This document shows positions 42,443-50,831 of a stretch of 64,000 nucleotides of DNA, piece by piece; within the stretch, counting starts at the first letter, position 1; every line of letters begins with the position of its first letter. The DNA is from SXRF01 sp038043465. GTDB taxonomy: Bacteria; Pseudomonadota; Alphaproteobacteria; Rickettsiales; SXRF01. The notes beneath the pieces were generated by a model. The model saw only the letters and a list, made by a program, of their open reading frames with translations. It made no database searches and had not been told where the DNA came from. Made by a program: the position numbers and the translations under genes. The DNA lies in the NCBI GenBank assembly GCA_038043465.1, contig JBBTBX010000013.1, positions 1 to 64,000 on the forward strand, written 5' to 3'.

Positions 42443-42509
42443 GGGGAGAGTATGGGATGACAGGGGGAGAGTGCGTGAATGATTTACCGCAGCTGCGTAA
42501 TTCGTAATG

Positions 42510-43529
42510 CTACCGCAATTGCGTGATGCGGAAGAGCTTGCGGCTGCTGGCGGGGATTATAGGCAGGTCAGAGGTTTTGCAGTCTAGCTCGGCAGCGGTG
42601 ATAAGCCCAATTGCTTTTATTATATTCTCCAGACCCCAGCTATTTGCATGTCTTATCAGCGGGTCTTTCTGCTTCCAGAATACAGGCGGGCGGAGTCCTG
42701 CAACCACCACTTCCGCGCTTTGCCGAGTTTGCTGCATCTGGGCGCGGATGGAATAGAGGCGGGTGAAATAACGTGAAAGAGCGCGCAGATACATTATCGG
42801 TTGCGTGCCTTCGCGCAAATGCTGATACAGGTTCTTTTCCAGATTTACCAGATTGCGGTCGGCAATCGCGGTTATTATATCGTCAAGCTGGCTGTCGCGG
42901 TTGTTATCGGTGAGTAACTGCGCGTCCTGCACGGTTATTTTTTTCTCGTCACCAGCGTAGGTTATAAGCTTATCCAGCTCCTGATAAGTGACGTAGCGGT
43001 CATTGCCGAGCTGACTGGCAAGATAATCCACCACATCGCGGTTATAAATTATTTTTGCCCCGTCAAGTTTACTACGGATTACGCTCTGGATGTCGCGCAT
43101 TTCGTCCTTATAACAGGCGAGGGCGGCACAGGAATTTTCCTTCTCAAAAAATGCCCTGAGCGATGATTTTCCCGAGAGTTCGTCGGCAACTACTATAAGG
43201 AAGTTGTCTTTATGAAAATAGGAAGCGGCAGATTCGATGACTCCGGTGATGCTGTTGCCCGCGTCATAAATTATGATAACCCGCTTGGGACACATCATGC
43301 TGACGGCGGAAAGTTCATCGGCGAGGCGAGGCGGGTCGGCAAGGAGTTCTGCTTCGGAAAGCTCGAGTTTTGCGAACGGGTCGCTTGCCATATCACCGAG
43401 AACCGCTTTGGTTATTTTTGCTGCACGTTCACGCACCAGCCCGCTATCAACGCCATAAATAAGCACTGCCTGACACTCACGCTGAGGAGCGGTGAGGAAG
43501 GATTCGATGGATTTAGTTGCTACTTTCAT
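42510..43529 (-). CDS. holA: DNA polymerase III delta subunit
   Basis: 339 residues (E. coli HolA has 343). AAA+-like clamp-loader fold: VLIYGVDSGLVRERAAKITKAV at the start is the delta N-terminal motif, followed by LADELSAVSMMCPKRVIIIYDA, FLIVVADELSGKSSLRAFFEKE and, in the C-terminal collar domain, LYQHLREGTQPIMYLRALSRYFTRLY. Delta opens the beta clamp within the clamp loader. It is the last gene of the DUF3576-leuS-lptE-holA run common in alphaproteobacteria and is separated from lptE by a heptamer-type repeat. Confidence 0.93.
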   Translation of the reverse strand: MKVATKSIESFLTAPQRECQAVLIYGVDSGLVRERAAKITKAVLGDMASDPFAKLELSEAELLADPPRLADELSAVSMMCPKRVIIIYDAGNSITGVIESAASYFHKDNFLIVVADELSGKSSLRAFFEKENSCAALACYKDEMRDIQSVIRSKLDGAKIIYNRDVVDYLASQLGNDRYVTYQELDKLITYAGDEKKITVQDAQLLTDNNRDSQLDDIITAIADRNLVNLEKNLYQHLREGTQPIMYLRALSRYFTRLYSIRAQMQQTRQSAEVVVAGLRPPVFWKQKDPLIRHANSWGLENIIKAIGLITAAELDCKTSDLPIIPASSRKLFRITQLR

Positions 43530-43532
43530 AGG

Positions 43533-43600
43533 GCGTAGTTCGTAAATACGTAGTTACGTAGTTCGTAATTAAGATCCCTCGACAAGCTCGGGATGACAAA
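43533..43600. repeat. Heptamer repeat plus partial GATCCC palindrome
   Basis: GGCGTAGTTCGTAAATACGT and TACGTAGTTCGTAATT units, followed by GATCCCTCGACAAGCTCGGGATGACA, a shortened member of the GTCATCCC family. Confidence 0.7.
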
Positions 43601-43605
43601 TTACT

Positions 43606-44250
43606 TCATTTCTTCAATTCCTCTTTTTCTACAAAACTCAACAACCGGTGGCGATATAGCTCAGCCAGCTCTTTGATTCCGCGTTTTCTGGCATCCTGCT
43701 CGGAAATATAAGTTGAGAAATATTGGTTGTTCGGGTTGTTGTAGCTGGTGACGCTGCTGAGTGTGCCGTTACCAACTTCCTTGCCGTCAGATATACGGGT
43801 CAGTTTGTAAGTAGAGCTGATTACCAGATTGTAGCGTGATGCTGTGCCGTCGCGGGCTACACCAACACCTATGTTGGAATAATTGATAAGCACGTTCAGA
43901 TCATAAGATGGTGATGCTCCAGAATTCACCATATCTTCCAGATTATTGGAAAATTGTCGTGCCATGGTTGTTGCCGAGCTATTGTCAGCAGAAGCATCGC
44001 TGGAAGTTGGAAGCGTTGAGGTTGTGCCGCTGGCCGTGGCAGACACGCGTATTCCTGTGTTGATTATGGATTTTTCCGAATTTGCTGACGATTTGTCATA
44101 AACCGGACGGAAACCGCAGCTGGCAAGGACAAGGCAGCAGACTATAGGCAATAGGCGGCATAATGGCTTGAGGACTCCGGCTTGTGGCTTAAGTTTGTTT
44201 CCCTGACCACTGACTACTGACAACTGATTACTGGATAACGACATTGACAA
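43606..44250 (-). CDS. lptE: LPS-assembly lipoprotein LptE, signal peptide built on repeats
   Basis: 214 residues. Lipobox LASC with Cys45, followed by GFRPVYDK, the usual LptE beginning. The mature domain has ARQFSNNLEDMV, YDLNVLINYS and YRHLLSFVEKEEL. LptE plugs the LptD barrel and helps export LPS to the cell surface. The start overlaps leuS by 23 bases. The first 44 residues are unusual: QLSVVSGQGNKLKPQAG is encoded by GTCAGTT- and AAGCCA-type heptamers, and the hydrophobic core CRLLPIVCCLV by a 7-base series (GCCGCCT, ATTGCCT, ATAGTCT, GCTGCCT). A repeat therefore seems to supply the export signal. Confidence 0.85.
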   Translation of the reverse strand: MSMSLSSNQLSVVSGQGNKLKPQAGVLKPLCRLLPIVCCLVLASCGFRPVYDKSSANSEKSIINTGIRVSATASGTTSTLPTSSDASADNSSATTMARQFSNNLEDMVNSGASPSYDLNVLINYSNIGVGVARDGTASRYNLVISSTYKLTRISDGKEVGNGTLSSVTSYNNPNNQYFSTYISEQDARKRGIKELAELYRHRLLSFVEKEELKK

Positions 44251-46876
44251 TCCTATTTGGTACGACGATTACTTTATTCACTTTTTTATCTTTTAGCAAT
44301 TCTCTAATTGCAGGAACCGCCAAAGCTTTTTCTTCGGTTGTTTTTTTATCGCAGTCTTTTGGCAGATCAATAGTAGAGCGTAATTTACCATTTACCTGTA
44401 TAGCAACAGTTACGCTATCGTCAACCAGCCACGCGCTATCAGCCACCAACCACGGTCTGTCGGCTAGTGTATCCTTATTGCCCAATTGCTGCCATAATTC
44501 TTCCGCAAGATGCGGCATGAACGGATTGATGAGGTGAACGGCAGCAATAATCGCTTCCATGCGCGTGGCAGAGGTTTCAGTATTATTTGGTGTACTCTCA
44601 ACAAGGTTGGTTAGTTCGCGGATGCGGGCGATGGCTTTATTGAAATGGAAGCGTTCCAGATCCTCGGTCACGGCGGCGATGGTTTTGTGGGTGAGTTTTT
44701 TCAAGTTGTCAGTTGTCAGTTGCCGGTTGTCAGTATTTCTTTCTTCTGGCAACTGATCGCTGACCACTGACGACTGAACTAATCGCCACAGGCGGTTTAT
44801 GTATCGCCACGCGCCTTCGATTCCGGCATCTGTCCACTCCAGATCACGTTCCGGCGGGCTGTCGGAAAGCATGAACAGGCGGGCGGCATCAACGCCGTAA
44901 GTTTCGATGATGTTATGCGGAGAAATGGTGTTTTTCTTCGACTTGCTCATTTTCTCGATGCGACCGATGGTAACTGGCTTGCCGGTTTTCAGTTCAACGT
45001 AAATAGGCTTATGGCTTATGGCTTGTGGCTTAAGTTTTTCTTCCTCAAGCCCTAAGTCTTGAGCCTTAAGCCCTATTTCATCTGGCGAAATCCATTTGCC
45101 TTCAGAGTTTTTGTAGGTTTCATGCGAGATCATGCCTTGGGTTTCAAGGCGTTTGAACGGTTCTTTATTATCAACTAGCCCGCATTTATTTAAAGCGCGG
45201 GTGAAAAAGCGTGAATAAAGCAGGTGCAGGACTGCGTGTTCAATGCCACCGATATAGCAATCAACCCCGCCATTTTCCGGCAGCCATTTTTTCACTGCCT
45301 GCGGGTCAAGAGGATTCTCTGAGGGCAGGGTGGCAAAACGGTAATAATACCATGATGACTCAAAGAAAGTGTCGAAAGTGTCGGTTTCACGACGAGCTGG
45401 TTTGCCGCAGCTTGGGCAGTTTACATGTTTCCATGTGGCGTGATGCTCCAGCGGATTACCAGTTTTATCAAAAGTCACGTCTTTGGGCAACTCAACTGGC
45501 AGGTCTTTTTCTGGCACGGGAACTATTCCACAAGCGGAACAATGGATAATTGGAATTGGGCAACCCCAATAACGCTGGCGGGAAACACCCCAATCACGCA
45601 GGCGGTAATTGATTTTCTCATTGCCTAAGCCAAGTTTCTCCAGTTTGCTTATGATAATTTTTTTTGCTTCATCGCTTGGTAATCCATTCAGGAAATCCGA
45701 GTTAATCATAACCCCGTTGCCAGCATAAGCTGCATCACGGAAATCAGCAGGATCGCCGTCTATAACAGGAGTTATCGGTAAATCATATTTCCGTGCAAAA
45801 TCATGATCACGCTGATCATGGGCGGGGCAGCCAAAAATCGCACCGGTTCCGTAATCCATCAGGACAAAATTGGCGATGTATAGTGGGACTTCTTTTCCGT
45901 TAAATGGATGGACGATTTTTAGACCTGTGTCAAAGCCTTTTTTCTCGGCTTTTTCAATTGCTTCTTCACTAGTTCCTAATGTGTTACATTCGGCTATGAA
46001 AGTGGACAGTGGATTGTGGATAGTGGATGGTGAAGAAAGAATTTTAGAAACTAAAGGGTGTTGTGGTGAAATTGCACAAAATGACATACCAAAGATTGTA
46101 TCAGGACGAGTAGTATAAATATCAAGCCATTCTTCACCATCCACCATCCACTGTCCACCATTCACACGCAAGCGTAGCGAAGCTCCTTGCGATTTCCCGA
46201 TCCAGCGTTCCTGCATCAGGCGCACTTTTTCCGGCCATTCTTTCAGCGTGTCCAATCCTTCCAGTAATTCATCAGCGAAATCGGAGATACGCAAAAACCA
46301 CTGGGATAGTTTGCGGCGTTCGACCAGCGCGCCACTGCGCCAGCCGCGGCCATCTATTACCTGTTCATTGGCAAGGACGGTGTTATCTATCGGATCCCAA
46401 TTGACCTCCGCTTCTTTGCGGTAAGCGATGCCCTTTTCCAGGAATTTCAGGAAAAATAATTGCTCATGTTTGTAATAATCAGGCAGGCAGGTGGCAAGCT
46501 CACGCGACCAGTCATAAGAAAGGCCAATGGGTTTAAGCTGATCACGCATGGTGTCGATATTGGCGAGAGTCCAGTCTTCCGGATGCGAATTATTCTGGAT
46601 AGCGGCGTTTTCCGCCGGCAAGCCAAACGCATCCCAACCCATCGGATGCAGGACATTGTAGCCTTGCGCACGCTTGCTGCGGGCGACGACATCACCGAGG
46701 GTATAGTTGCGGACATGCCCCATATGGATGTTGCCGGATGGGTATGGGAACATTTCCAGCACGTAATATTTAGGCTTGGCACTGTTGTTATCAGTTTTAA
46801 AAGTCGCGTTATCCGCCCAGTAGCGTTGCCACTTGGCTTCGGTTTCGCGGAAATTATAGCGGGTTGGTTCGGTCAT
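44228..46876 (-). CDS. leuS: Leucyl-tRNA synthetase with several in-frame repeat insertions
   Basis: 882 residues (E. coli LeuS has 860). HIGH-type HMGH at 51-54 in YPSGNIHMGHVRNY, editing-domain TTRPDTIFG at 255-263, CPAHDQRDHDFA, the DWGVSRQRYWGCPIP block, and KMSKS at 642-646 are intact. Five stretches are encoded by short tandem repeats found elsewhere in the window: about residues 239-250 (CACCATC units), 278-292 (GTGGATA units), 603-624 (GGCTTAT units), 702-725 (GTCAGTT arms, a palindrome) and 806-820 (CAACCAGCCAC units). None hits a catalytic motif. It lies between DUF3576 and lptE. Confidence 0.95.
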   Translation of the reverse strand: MTEPTRYNFRETEAKWQRYWADNATFKTDNNSAKPKYYVLEMFPYPSGNIHMGHVRNYTLGDVVARSKRAQGYNVLHPMGWDAFGLPAENAAIQNNSHPEDWTLANIDTMRDQLKPIGLSYDWSRELATCLPDYYKHEQLFFLKFLEKGIAYRKEAEVNWDPIDNTVLANEQVIDGRGWRSGALVERRKLSQWFLRISDFADELLEGLDTLKEWPEKVRLMQERWIGKSQGASLRLRVNGGQWMVDGEEWLDIYTTRPDTIFGMSFCAISPQHPLVSKILSSPSTIHNPLSTFIAECNTLGTSEEAIEKAEKKGFDTGLKIVHPFNGKEVPLYIANFVLMDYGTGAIFGCPAHDQRDHDFARKYDLPITPVIDGDPADFRDAAYAGNGVMINSDFLNGLPSDEAKKIIISKLEKLGLGNEKINYRLRDWGVSRQRYWGCPIPIIHCSACGIVPVPEKDLPVELPKDVTFDKTGNPLEHHATWKHVNCPSCGKPARRETDTFDTFFESSWYYYRFATLPSENPLDPQAVKKWLPENGGVDCYIGGIEHAVLHLLYSRFFTRALNKCGLVDNKEPFKRLETQGMISHETYKNSEGKWISPDEIGLKAQDLGLEEEKLKPQAISHKPIYVELKTGKPVTIGRIEKMSKSKKNTISPHNIIETYGVDAARLFMLSDSPPERDLEWTDAGIEGAWRYINRLWRLVQSSVVSDQLPEERNTDNRQLTTDNLKKLTHKTIAAVTEDLERFHFNKAIARIRELTNLVESTPNNTETSATRMEAIIAAVHLINPFMPHLAEELWQQLGNKDTLADRPWLVADSAWLVDDSVTVAIQVNGKLRSTIDLPKDCDKKTTEEKALAVPAIRELLKDKKVNKVIVVPNRIVNVVIQ

Positions 46877-46880
46877 ATTG

Positions 46881-46959
46881 CAGTTGTCAGTTTCCGGTTG
46901 TCAGTTGTCAGCGGAAGTTTTTATACTGACCACTGATAACTGACAACTGACCGCTGACT
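46881..46959. repeat. GTCAGTT/AACTGAC palindromic heptamer element
   Basis: The left arm CAGTTGTCAG...GGTTGTCAGTTGTCAGCGG and the right arm CTGACCACTGATAACTGACA then ACTGACCGCTGAC are complementary around AAGTTTTTAT. It spans the leuS-DUF3576 gap and reaches the stop codon of the latter. The same unit occurs inside leuS (44697-44775) and at the start of lptE. Confidence 0.85.
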
Positions 46960-47458
46960 ATCTCCCCTGGCTTATCTTGAGTTCACGTGCGCGGGTGAGG
47001 ATTGTATCCTCAATCTTGCGGGCATCGGCAGGATCAGATTTTATATCACGCCACTTGCCACTTTTATCCAAAGACTGTTTGAACAGGGTGATTTTTATGC
47101 CGTCGGCACGCAGTGATTTATCGAGGATAATTGCGTTGACTTTATAACGCTCAGAAGCATTTTCTTCATACCAATCAGTTATGATAACGCCACCAAAAGG
47201 ATCAGCTGAAGCAAGCGGCATAAAAGAAAGCGTGTCCAGTGTCGCGCGCCACAGGAAGCTATTGACTCCAAGCGGAGAGGCGGAAGAAGCATCATCTTTT
47301 CTTTTGCCACCAAAGGAAATGCCATCTTCTCCGGTTAGCTTGCCGCGTGATTCCTTGCGCATTTCTTCAGCACTTACAGTGTCTGGTGCTTTGGTTTCAA
47401 TGCCGGAACAGGCGGAAATAGCGAGAATTGATGTGATGATGAGTAGTGGTTTTTTCAT
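46958..47458 (-). CDS. DUF3576 lipoprotein
   Basis: 166 residues. Lipoprotein signal with lipobox ISACS. The DUF3576 domain follows: GVNSFLWRATLDTLSFMPLASADPFGGVIITDWY is the diagnostic block, then ERYKVNAIILDKSLRADGIKITLFKQ and a final helix IEDTILTRARELKI. The family is confined mainly to alphaproteobacteria and is regularly encoded just before leuS-lptE-holA, suggesting an envelope role linked to LPS assembly, but no function is established. A 77-base palindromic element separates it from leuS. Confidence 0.9.
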   Translation of the reverse strand: MKKPLLIITSILAISACSGIETKAPDTVSAEEMRKESRGKLTGEDGISFGGKRKDDASSASPLGVNSFLWRATLDTLSFMPLASADPFGGVIITDWYEENASERYKVNAIILDKSLRADGIKITLFKQSLDKSGKWRDIKSDPADARKIEDTILTRARELKISQGR

Positions 47459-47470
47459 GGCTTCTCTTTC

Positions 47471-47558
47471 TTGTCATCCCGCACTTGATGCGGGATCTAG
47501 GGTTGCAATCTCGGTCAGTGGATTTTATTCTAGATCCCCGCCTGCGCGGGGATGACAA
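47471..47558. repeat. GTCATCCCGCACTTGATGCGGGAT...GATCCCCGC repeat
   Basis: Same unit as at 42361 and 49918, here between the DUF3576 gene start and a second repeat at 47597. Confidence 0.8.
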
Positions 47559-47596
47559 ATTATATAGCATAAAAAAAGAGGGGTGCAAGATTTACT

Positions 47597-47695
47597 CGTC
47601 ATTGCGCGGAGGCGTAGCCGACAAAGCAATCCATCTTTCTATGATACTTGATTTTACTGGATTGCCGCGAAGGCTACGCCTTCTCGCAATGACGG
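47597..47695. repeat. CGTCATTGCG...CGCAATGACG palindromic repeat
   Basis: Inner part of the 23196-23328 element without the outer ends, including CTATGATACTTGATTTTACT and GCGAAGGCTACGCCTTCTCG. Confidence 0.8.
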
Positions 47696-47722
47696 ATTTT
47701 GCATACACGGGATGACGAGCAT

Positions 47723-47752
47723 AAAAAAAGGGCGGTGCAAGCACCGCCCTAA
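47723..47752 (-). terminator. Rho-independent terminator of the porin gene
   Basis: On the minus strand GGGCGGTGC-TT-GCACCGCCC is followed by TTTTTTT, 24 bases after the porin stop codon. It is a very strong terminator, as expected for an abundant mRNA. Confidence 0.9.
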
Positions 47753-47775
47753 ATTTAATTTCAACTACTTTCAGA

Positions 47776-48921
47776 TTAGAAAGCGAGCTGTGTACCAACT
47801 AGAACAACGGTAGCATCGTTGTCGTTTGCAGTGCCAGTTGGGTCTAATTTAACTACGTTAACTTCAGCATAAGGAGTCAGACCTGCTGCCAATTTGTAAT
47901 CAACACCGAATGACAGGTTGCTGAAATCATTGTTGGTAGCACCACCATCAACCTGGCTATCAATGTAAGTTACGCTAGCACCGAAAGGACCGGTTTCATA
48001 CGCGCCACCAACAGTCCAGAAACGAGTTGAGCTATCGCTACCAGTTGTTTTGGTCTGCAAGCTATCACCAAGGTTGCCATAAGAACCAGCTAAGCTGAAG
48101 CCCATATAACCAAGTTTAGCACCGAGCTGATAAGTACGCAGATCGTTCTGAGTGCTAACTTCAGCGTTACCATATTCACCGGTTGCAGCGAGTTCTACAG
48201 AAACGTTGCTGAATTTACCTTGATAGTTCAAAGCACCGAGAATTACGTTTTCAGCTTCACCAGAAGTGTTATCAGCACGGCTTAAAGCTTGACCACGGTC
48301 ACCACCAGTTGTATCGAACAAATAGCTCACGCCAGCTTGGAAACCAGAGAAACGTGGGGTGTAGTAGCTGAGTTTATTGATGGTCTGTTGTGATTCATCA
48401 CCAAGCTGAACAGCACCGGTTGTTCCATAATCAAGATAAAGATCAGGTGTAGCAATGGTGCGACCTGTGCTTGTGCTCATGAAATAGATGAAGTCACCAT
48501 CGATACCACCAGAAGCGCGAGCGATAGAAGAAGCGTCAACTTTCATGGTTTTAGTTACACCGAAATCAGAACCACCCTGTAATTTACCCCATTTTCCGTC
48601 AACATAAACGAAAGTACGTTCAGAGTTAACACCAGAAGTTCCGGCACCACCATCAGTTGATGAAGTATCAGCAGCTAGATCGATACCAGCACCATAACCA
48701 AGTCCACCATCGGTTTTACCATTAACGCGAACAGTAACTACGTTGTCAGAGCGGAAAGCACCAGAACGAAGGTTGGTGTCTAGGTCTTCGCTAACGAAGC
48801 CAGCTTGGAAGGTTGAGAAACCACCAAGAGTGATTTTTGGAGTTTCAGCAGCGTTTGCAGCACCTGCGAACAATGCAGCAGCACCAACTAAAGCAGAGGT
48901 ACCGAGAAGAATTTTTTTCAT
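47776..48921 (-). CDS. Outer membrane porin (16-stranded type)
   Basis: 381 residues. Signal peptide 1-24 (KKILLGTSALVGAAALFAGAANA). The mature chain begins ETPKITLGGFSTFQAG and continues with regular amphipathic strands (NVVTVRVNGKTDGGLGYG, RTFVYVDGKWGKLQGGSDFG, NKLSYYTPRFSGFQAGVSYLF, RFWTVGGAYETGPFGASVTY) to a C-terminal Phe (VVLVGTQLAF). RTFVYVDGKWGKLQGG is the constriction-loop region typical of general porins. Codon use is biased and the Shine-Dalgarno AAGGA and terminator are strong, pointing to a major outer-membrane protein for diffusion of small solutes. It is monocistronic. Confidence 0.92.
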   Translation of the reverse strand: MKKILLGTSALVGAAALFAGAANAAETPKITLGGFSTFQAGFVSEDLDTNLRSGAFRSDNVVTVRVNGKTDGGLGYGAGIDLAADTSSTDGGAGTSGVNSERTFVYVDGKWGKLQGGSDFGVTKTMKVDASSIARASGGIDGDFIYFMSTSTGRTIATPDLYLDYGTTGAVQLGDESQQTINKLSYYTPRFSGFQAGVSYLFDTTGGDRGQALSRADNTSGEAENVILGALNYQGKFSNVSVELAATGEYGNAEVSTQNDLRTYQLGAKLGYMGFSLAGSYGNLGDSLQTKTTGSDSSTRFWTVGGAYETGPFGASVTYIDSQVDGGATNNDFSNLSFGVDYKLAAGLTPYAEVNVVKLDPTGTANDNDATVVLVGTQLAF

Positions 48922-49170
48922 ATATATTTCCTTAGTAAGAGTTTATACTGTGACTAGAAGAACAATCTAGGCTACATAAAGCTTTTTTACTGCTTTATGA
49001 CTTTACCTGAAGCTAGTTATTGTGCAAACATCTCCCCCTTGCAAGTTGTAACGGTAATCATAAGCATTAATTCAGGTGTTTTCGCTTAATATGTGGCAAT
49101 ATAGCAACAATAATACTAGTGATTTGAAGGTTTTTAATTGTTTTTTAATTATTTGGGATGCGTTTTATCT

Positions 49171-49914
49171 ATGAATTTAGCAGATAAACTGAGAGTAATC
49201 AGGGAATCCATTGAAAATGCAAGCGTGGCATCGCCCATAGCTGCCAGAAATGTTACACTTCTTGCAGCCAGCAAGACGCAGCCCGCCTATGTTATTGAAG
49301 AGGCAATCCGGGCAGGAATAAGTTGTTTCGGTGAAAACCGGGTGCAGGAAGCGCGGGAGAAATGGTCAGAACTTAGGGGCAAGCATAGTAATGTTAAATT
49401 ACACTTAATAGGAGCTTTGCAAACTAATAAGGTAAAGCAGGCACTGGAACTGTTTGATGTGATTCAGACATTGGATAGGGTTGCACTCGCTGAGGCGGTT
49501 GCCAGAGAATTGAAGAAATGGAGAAATGAAGAAATGGGGAACTGGAGAAGTAGAGAAATAGAGAAAAAGGAATTGGATAATTCCTCAATTCCTCAATTCC
49601 TCGATTCCTCAATTCCTACCTTCTATATTCAGGTGAATACTGGAAAAGAGCAGCAGAAATCAGGAGTTTTTCCAGAAAATGCTGATGAATTTATAGCATA
49701 TTGCCGAAGTCTGGATTTGCCAGTTGTCGGGCTGATGTGCGTGCCACCGGCAGATCAACCATCTGCACCACATTTTGCGTTGCTGCGCGAAATTGCCCTG
49801 CGTAATAATTTGGCTGAGCTGAGTATGGGGATGAGCGATGATTTTGAAGTTGCTGTACGGATGGGGTCTAGCTGTGTGCGGGTTGGGACGGCTTTGTTTG
49901 GTGAGCGTAAATAA
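49171..49914 (+). CDS. yggS: YggS-family PLP homeostasis protein with an in-frame repeat insertion
   Basis: 247 residues from ATG 49171 (E. coli YggS has 234). An upstream in-frame start gives a non-conserved extension. The single-domain PLP barrel is clear: K35 in LLAASKTQP is the PLP lysine, then GISCFGENRVQEAREKW, LHLIGALQTNKVKQAL, YIQVNTGKEQQKSGV, LSMGMSDDFEVAVRMGSS and VRVGTALFG. YggS (PLPBP) controls free PLP. Residues about 116-149 (bases 49516-49617) are not homologous to the family: they are encoded by the GAAGAAAT/GGAGAAAT...CAATTCCT octamer palindrome also found beside xseB. The insert falls in a loop before a core strand. Confidence 0.93.
   Translation: MNLADKLRVIRESIENASVASPIAARNVTLLAASKTQPAYVIEEAIRAGISCFGENRVQEAREKWSELRGKHSNVKLHLIGALQTNKVKQALELFDVIQTLDRVALAEAVARELKKWRNEEMGNWRSREIEKKELDNSSIPQFLDSSIPTFYIQVNTGKEQQKSGVFPENADEFIAYCRSLDLPVVGLMCVPPADQPSAPHFALLREIALRNNLAELSMGMSDDFEVAVRMGSSCVRVGTALFGERK
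49516..49617. repeat. Octamer palindrome inserted in yggS
   Basis: Left arm of GAAGAAAT, GGAGAAAT, GAAGAAAT, GGGGAACT units, right arm of CAATTCCT, CAATTCCT, CGATTCCT, CAATTCCT units. The total length keeps the reading frame. Same family as 10686-10800. Confidence 0.8.
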
Positions 49915-49917
49915 TTT

Positions 49918-50004
49918 TGTCATCCCGCACTTGATGCGGGATCTAGAGCCATAAATACCTACTGAAATTGTGTTTCTAGATCCCCGAATAAATCGGGGAT
50001 GACG
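49918..50004. repeat. GTCATCCCGCACTTGATGCGGGAT...CGGGGATGACG repeat
   Basis: Directly behind the yggS stop. A decayed CTCTC...GAGAGGGAGAGG palindrome follows to about 50030. Confidence 0.8.
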
Positions 50005-50115
50005 ACCTCTCTCATAGAGGGAGAGGGTGATAGAGTGTGTAAAGGAATTTAACATAATTATTATTGCAATTAGTACTTGTATAAGATATCTATAATACAA
50101 CTTATAGGTAGTATT

Positions 50116-50322
50116 ATGATATTTGCAACTGAGCCATATAAATTTTCACTGGATGCTTTTTGCTGCTGGTTTTTTGTTATGATGTTGTGGCTTCCTAGCT
50201 GCGTTGGCGGCTGGCTGGTCTATTTTGATTTGCTTGATGCCGGGAGCATGTGGCTGGGAAGTTTTGTACTTAGCCTTTTTGTTGCGGTGTATATGGGAAC
50301 TACGAGGTACGCAATCAAATAA
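50116..50322 (+). CDS. Small two-helix membrane protein
   Basis: 68 residues from ATG 50116 (TAGGTAG just upstream); an earlier in-frame ATG at 50077 is possible. Two hydrophobic helices are visible (CCWFFVMMLWLPSCVGGWLVY and WLGSFVLSLFVAVYMG) joined by a short acidic turn. The last 8 bases overlap the end of the convergent gene at 50315. No family is recognised. The hydrophobic pattern and usable start make a real gene plausible, but short AT-rich frames of this kind can arise by chance. Confidence 0.45.
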   Translation: MIFATEPYKFSLDAFCCWFFVMMLWLPSCVGGWLVYFDLLDAGSMWLGSFVLSLFVAVYMGTTRYAIK

Positions 50323-50710
50323 GCTTATCGGTCGCGCTGTATTTATCGCTTACTGCCGCAAGTAAATTTCCACCAATGTCCTTGCCGGTAACGCCACCAA
50401 CTATTTCATTGAACAAAGCGATGGCAAAGCCGATTGGCCCGCCAATGAGCGCGCCACCGACAAGCCGGGAGCCGGTGGAAATAGTGTCGCCGGTTACCTC
50501 ACGATATAAAGTTGACAGACCTGGAACTTGCTGTAGCGGGTTTATGCTATCTAAAACCGATTTGAAACTAAGACCACCTTCGCCAAAAAAATCATCATTC
50601 ACCAACTCGAACGGTTTTTCCATGCGCTGCTGATATGGCGAAAGGCTGCGCTCAGGCTGGGCATAAATGGTAATCTGGGTAGGTTGCGGATTGGCAATAT
50701 CTGTGGTCAT
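50315..50710 (-). CDS. Hypothetical protein with glycine-rich amphipathic segment
   Basis: 131 residues. The polar N-terminal half (ITIYAQPERSLSPYQQRMEK) leads into FKSVLDSINPLQQVPGLSTLYREVTGDTIS and a glycine/alanine-rich segment LVGGALIGGPIGFAIALFNEIVGGVTG that could insert into or lie on a membrane. It has no signal peptide. The segment order (linker, 'NPLQ..PG.S..YR..TG', glycine zipper) recalls uncharacterised small proteins common in alphaproteobacteria, but I cannot assign a family. It lies just downstream of the ATP synthase genes on the same strand, about 120 bases from atpC, and is separated from them by a heptamer palindrome. Confidence 0.65.
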   Translation of the reverse strand: MTTDIANPQPTQITIYAQPERSLSPYQQRMEKPFELVNDDFFGEGGLSFKSVLDSINPLQQVPGLSTLYREVTGDTISTGSRLVGGALIGGPIGFAIALFNEIVGGVTGKDIGGNLLAAVSDKYSATDKLI

Positions 50711-50762
50711 GGTTTTTCTCTGTGATTATAGAGAATAAATATAAGCAAGAGCCGTGCCAATG

Positions 50763-50827
50763 TTTAGTATTTAGTAGTTAGTAAATTGTAATTTGTAAGA
50801 TAAAACAAACTACTAAATACAAACTAC
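50763..50827. repeat. TTTAGTA/TACTAAA heptamer palindrome
   Basis: TTTAGTA, TTTAGTA, GTTAGTA, AATTGTA, ATTTGTA on the left and CAAACTA, CTAAATA, CAAACTA on the right, just after atpC. A variant of the heptamer family with an AT-rich unit. Confidence 0.75.
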
Positions 50828-50831
50828 GGTC

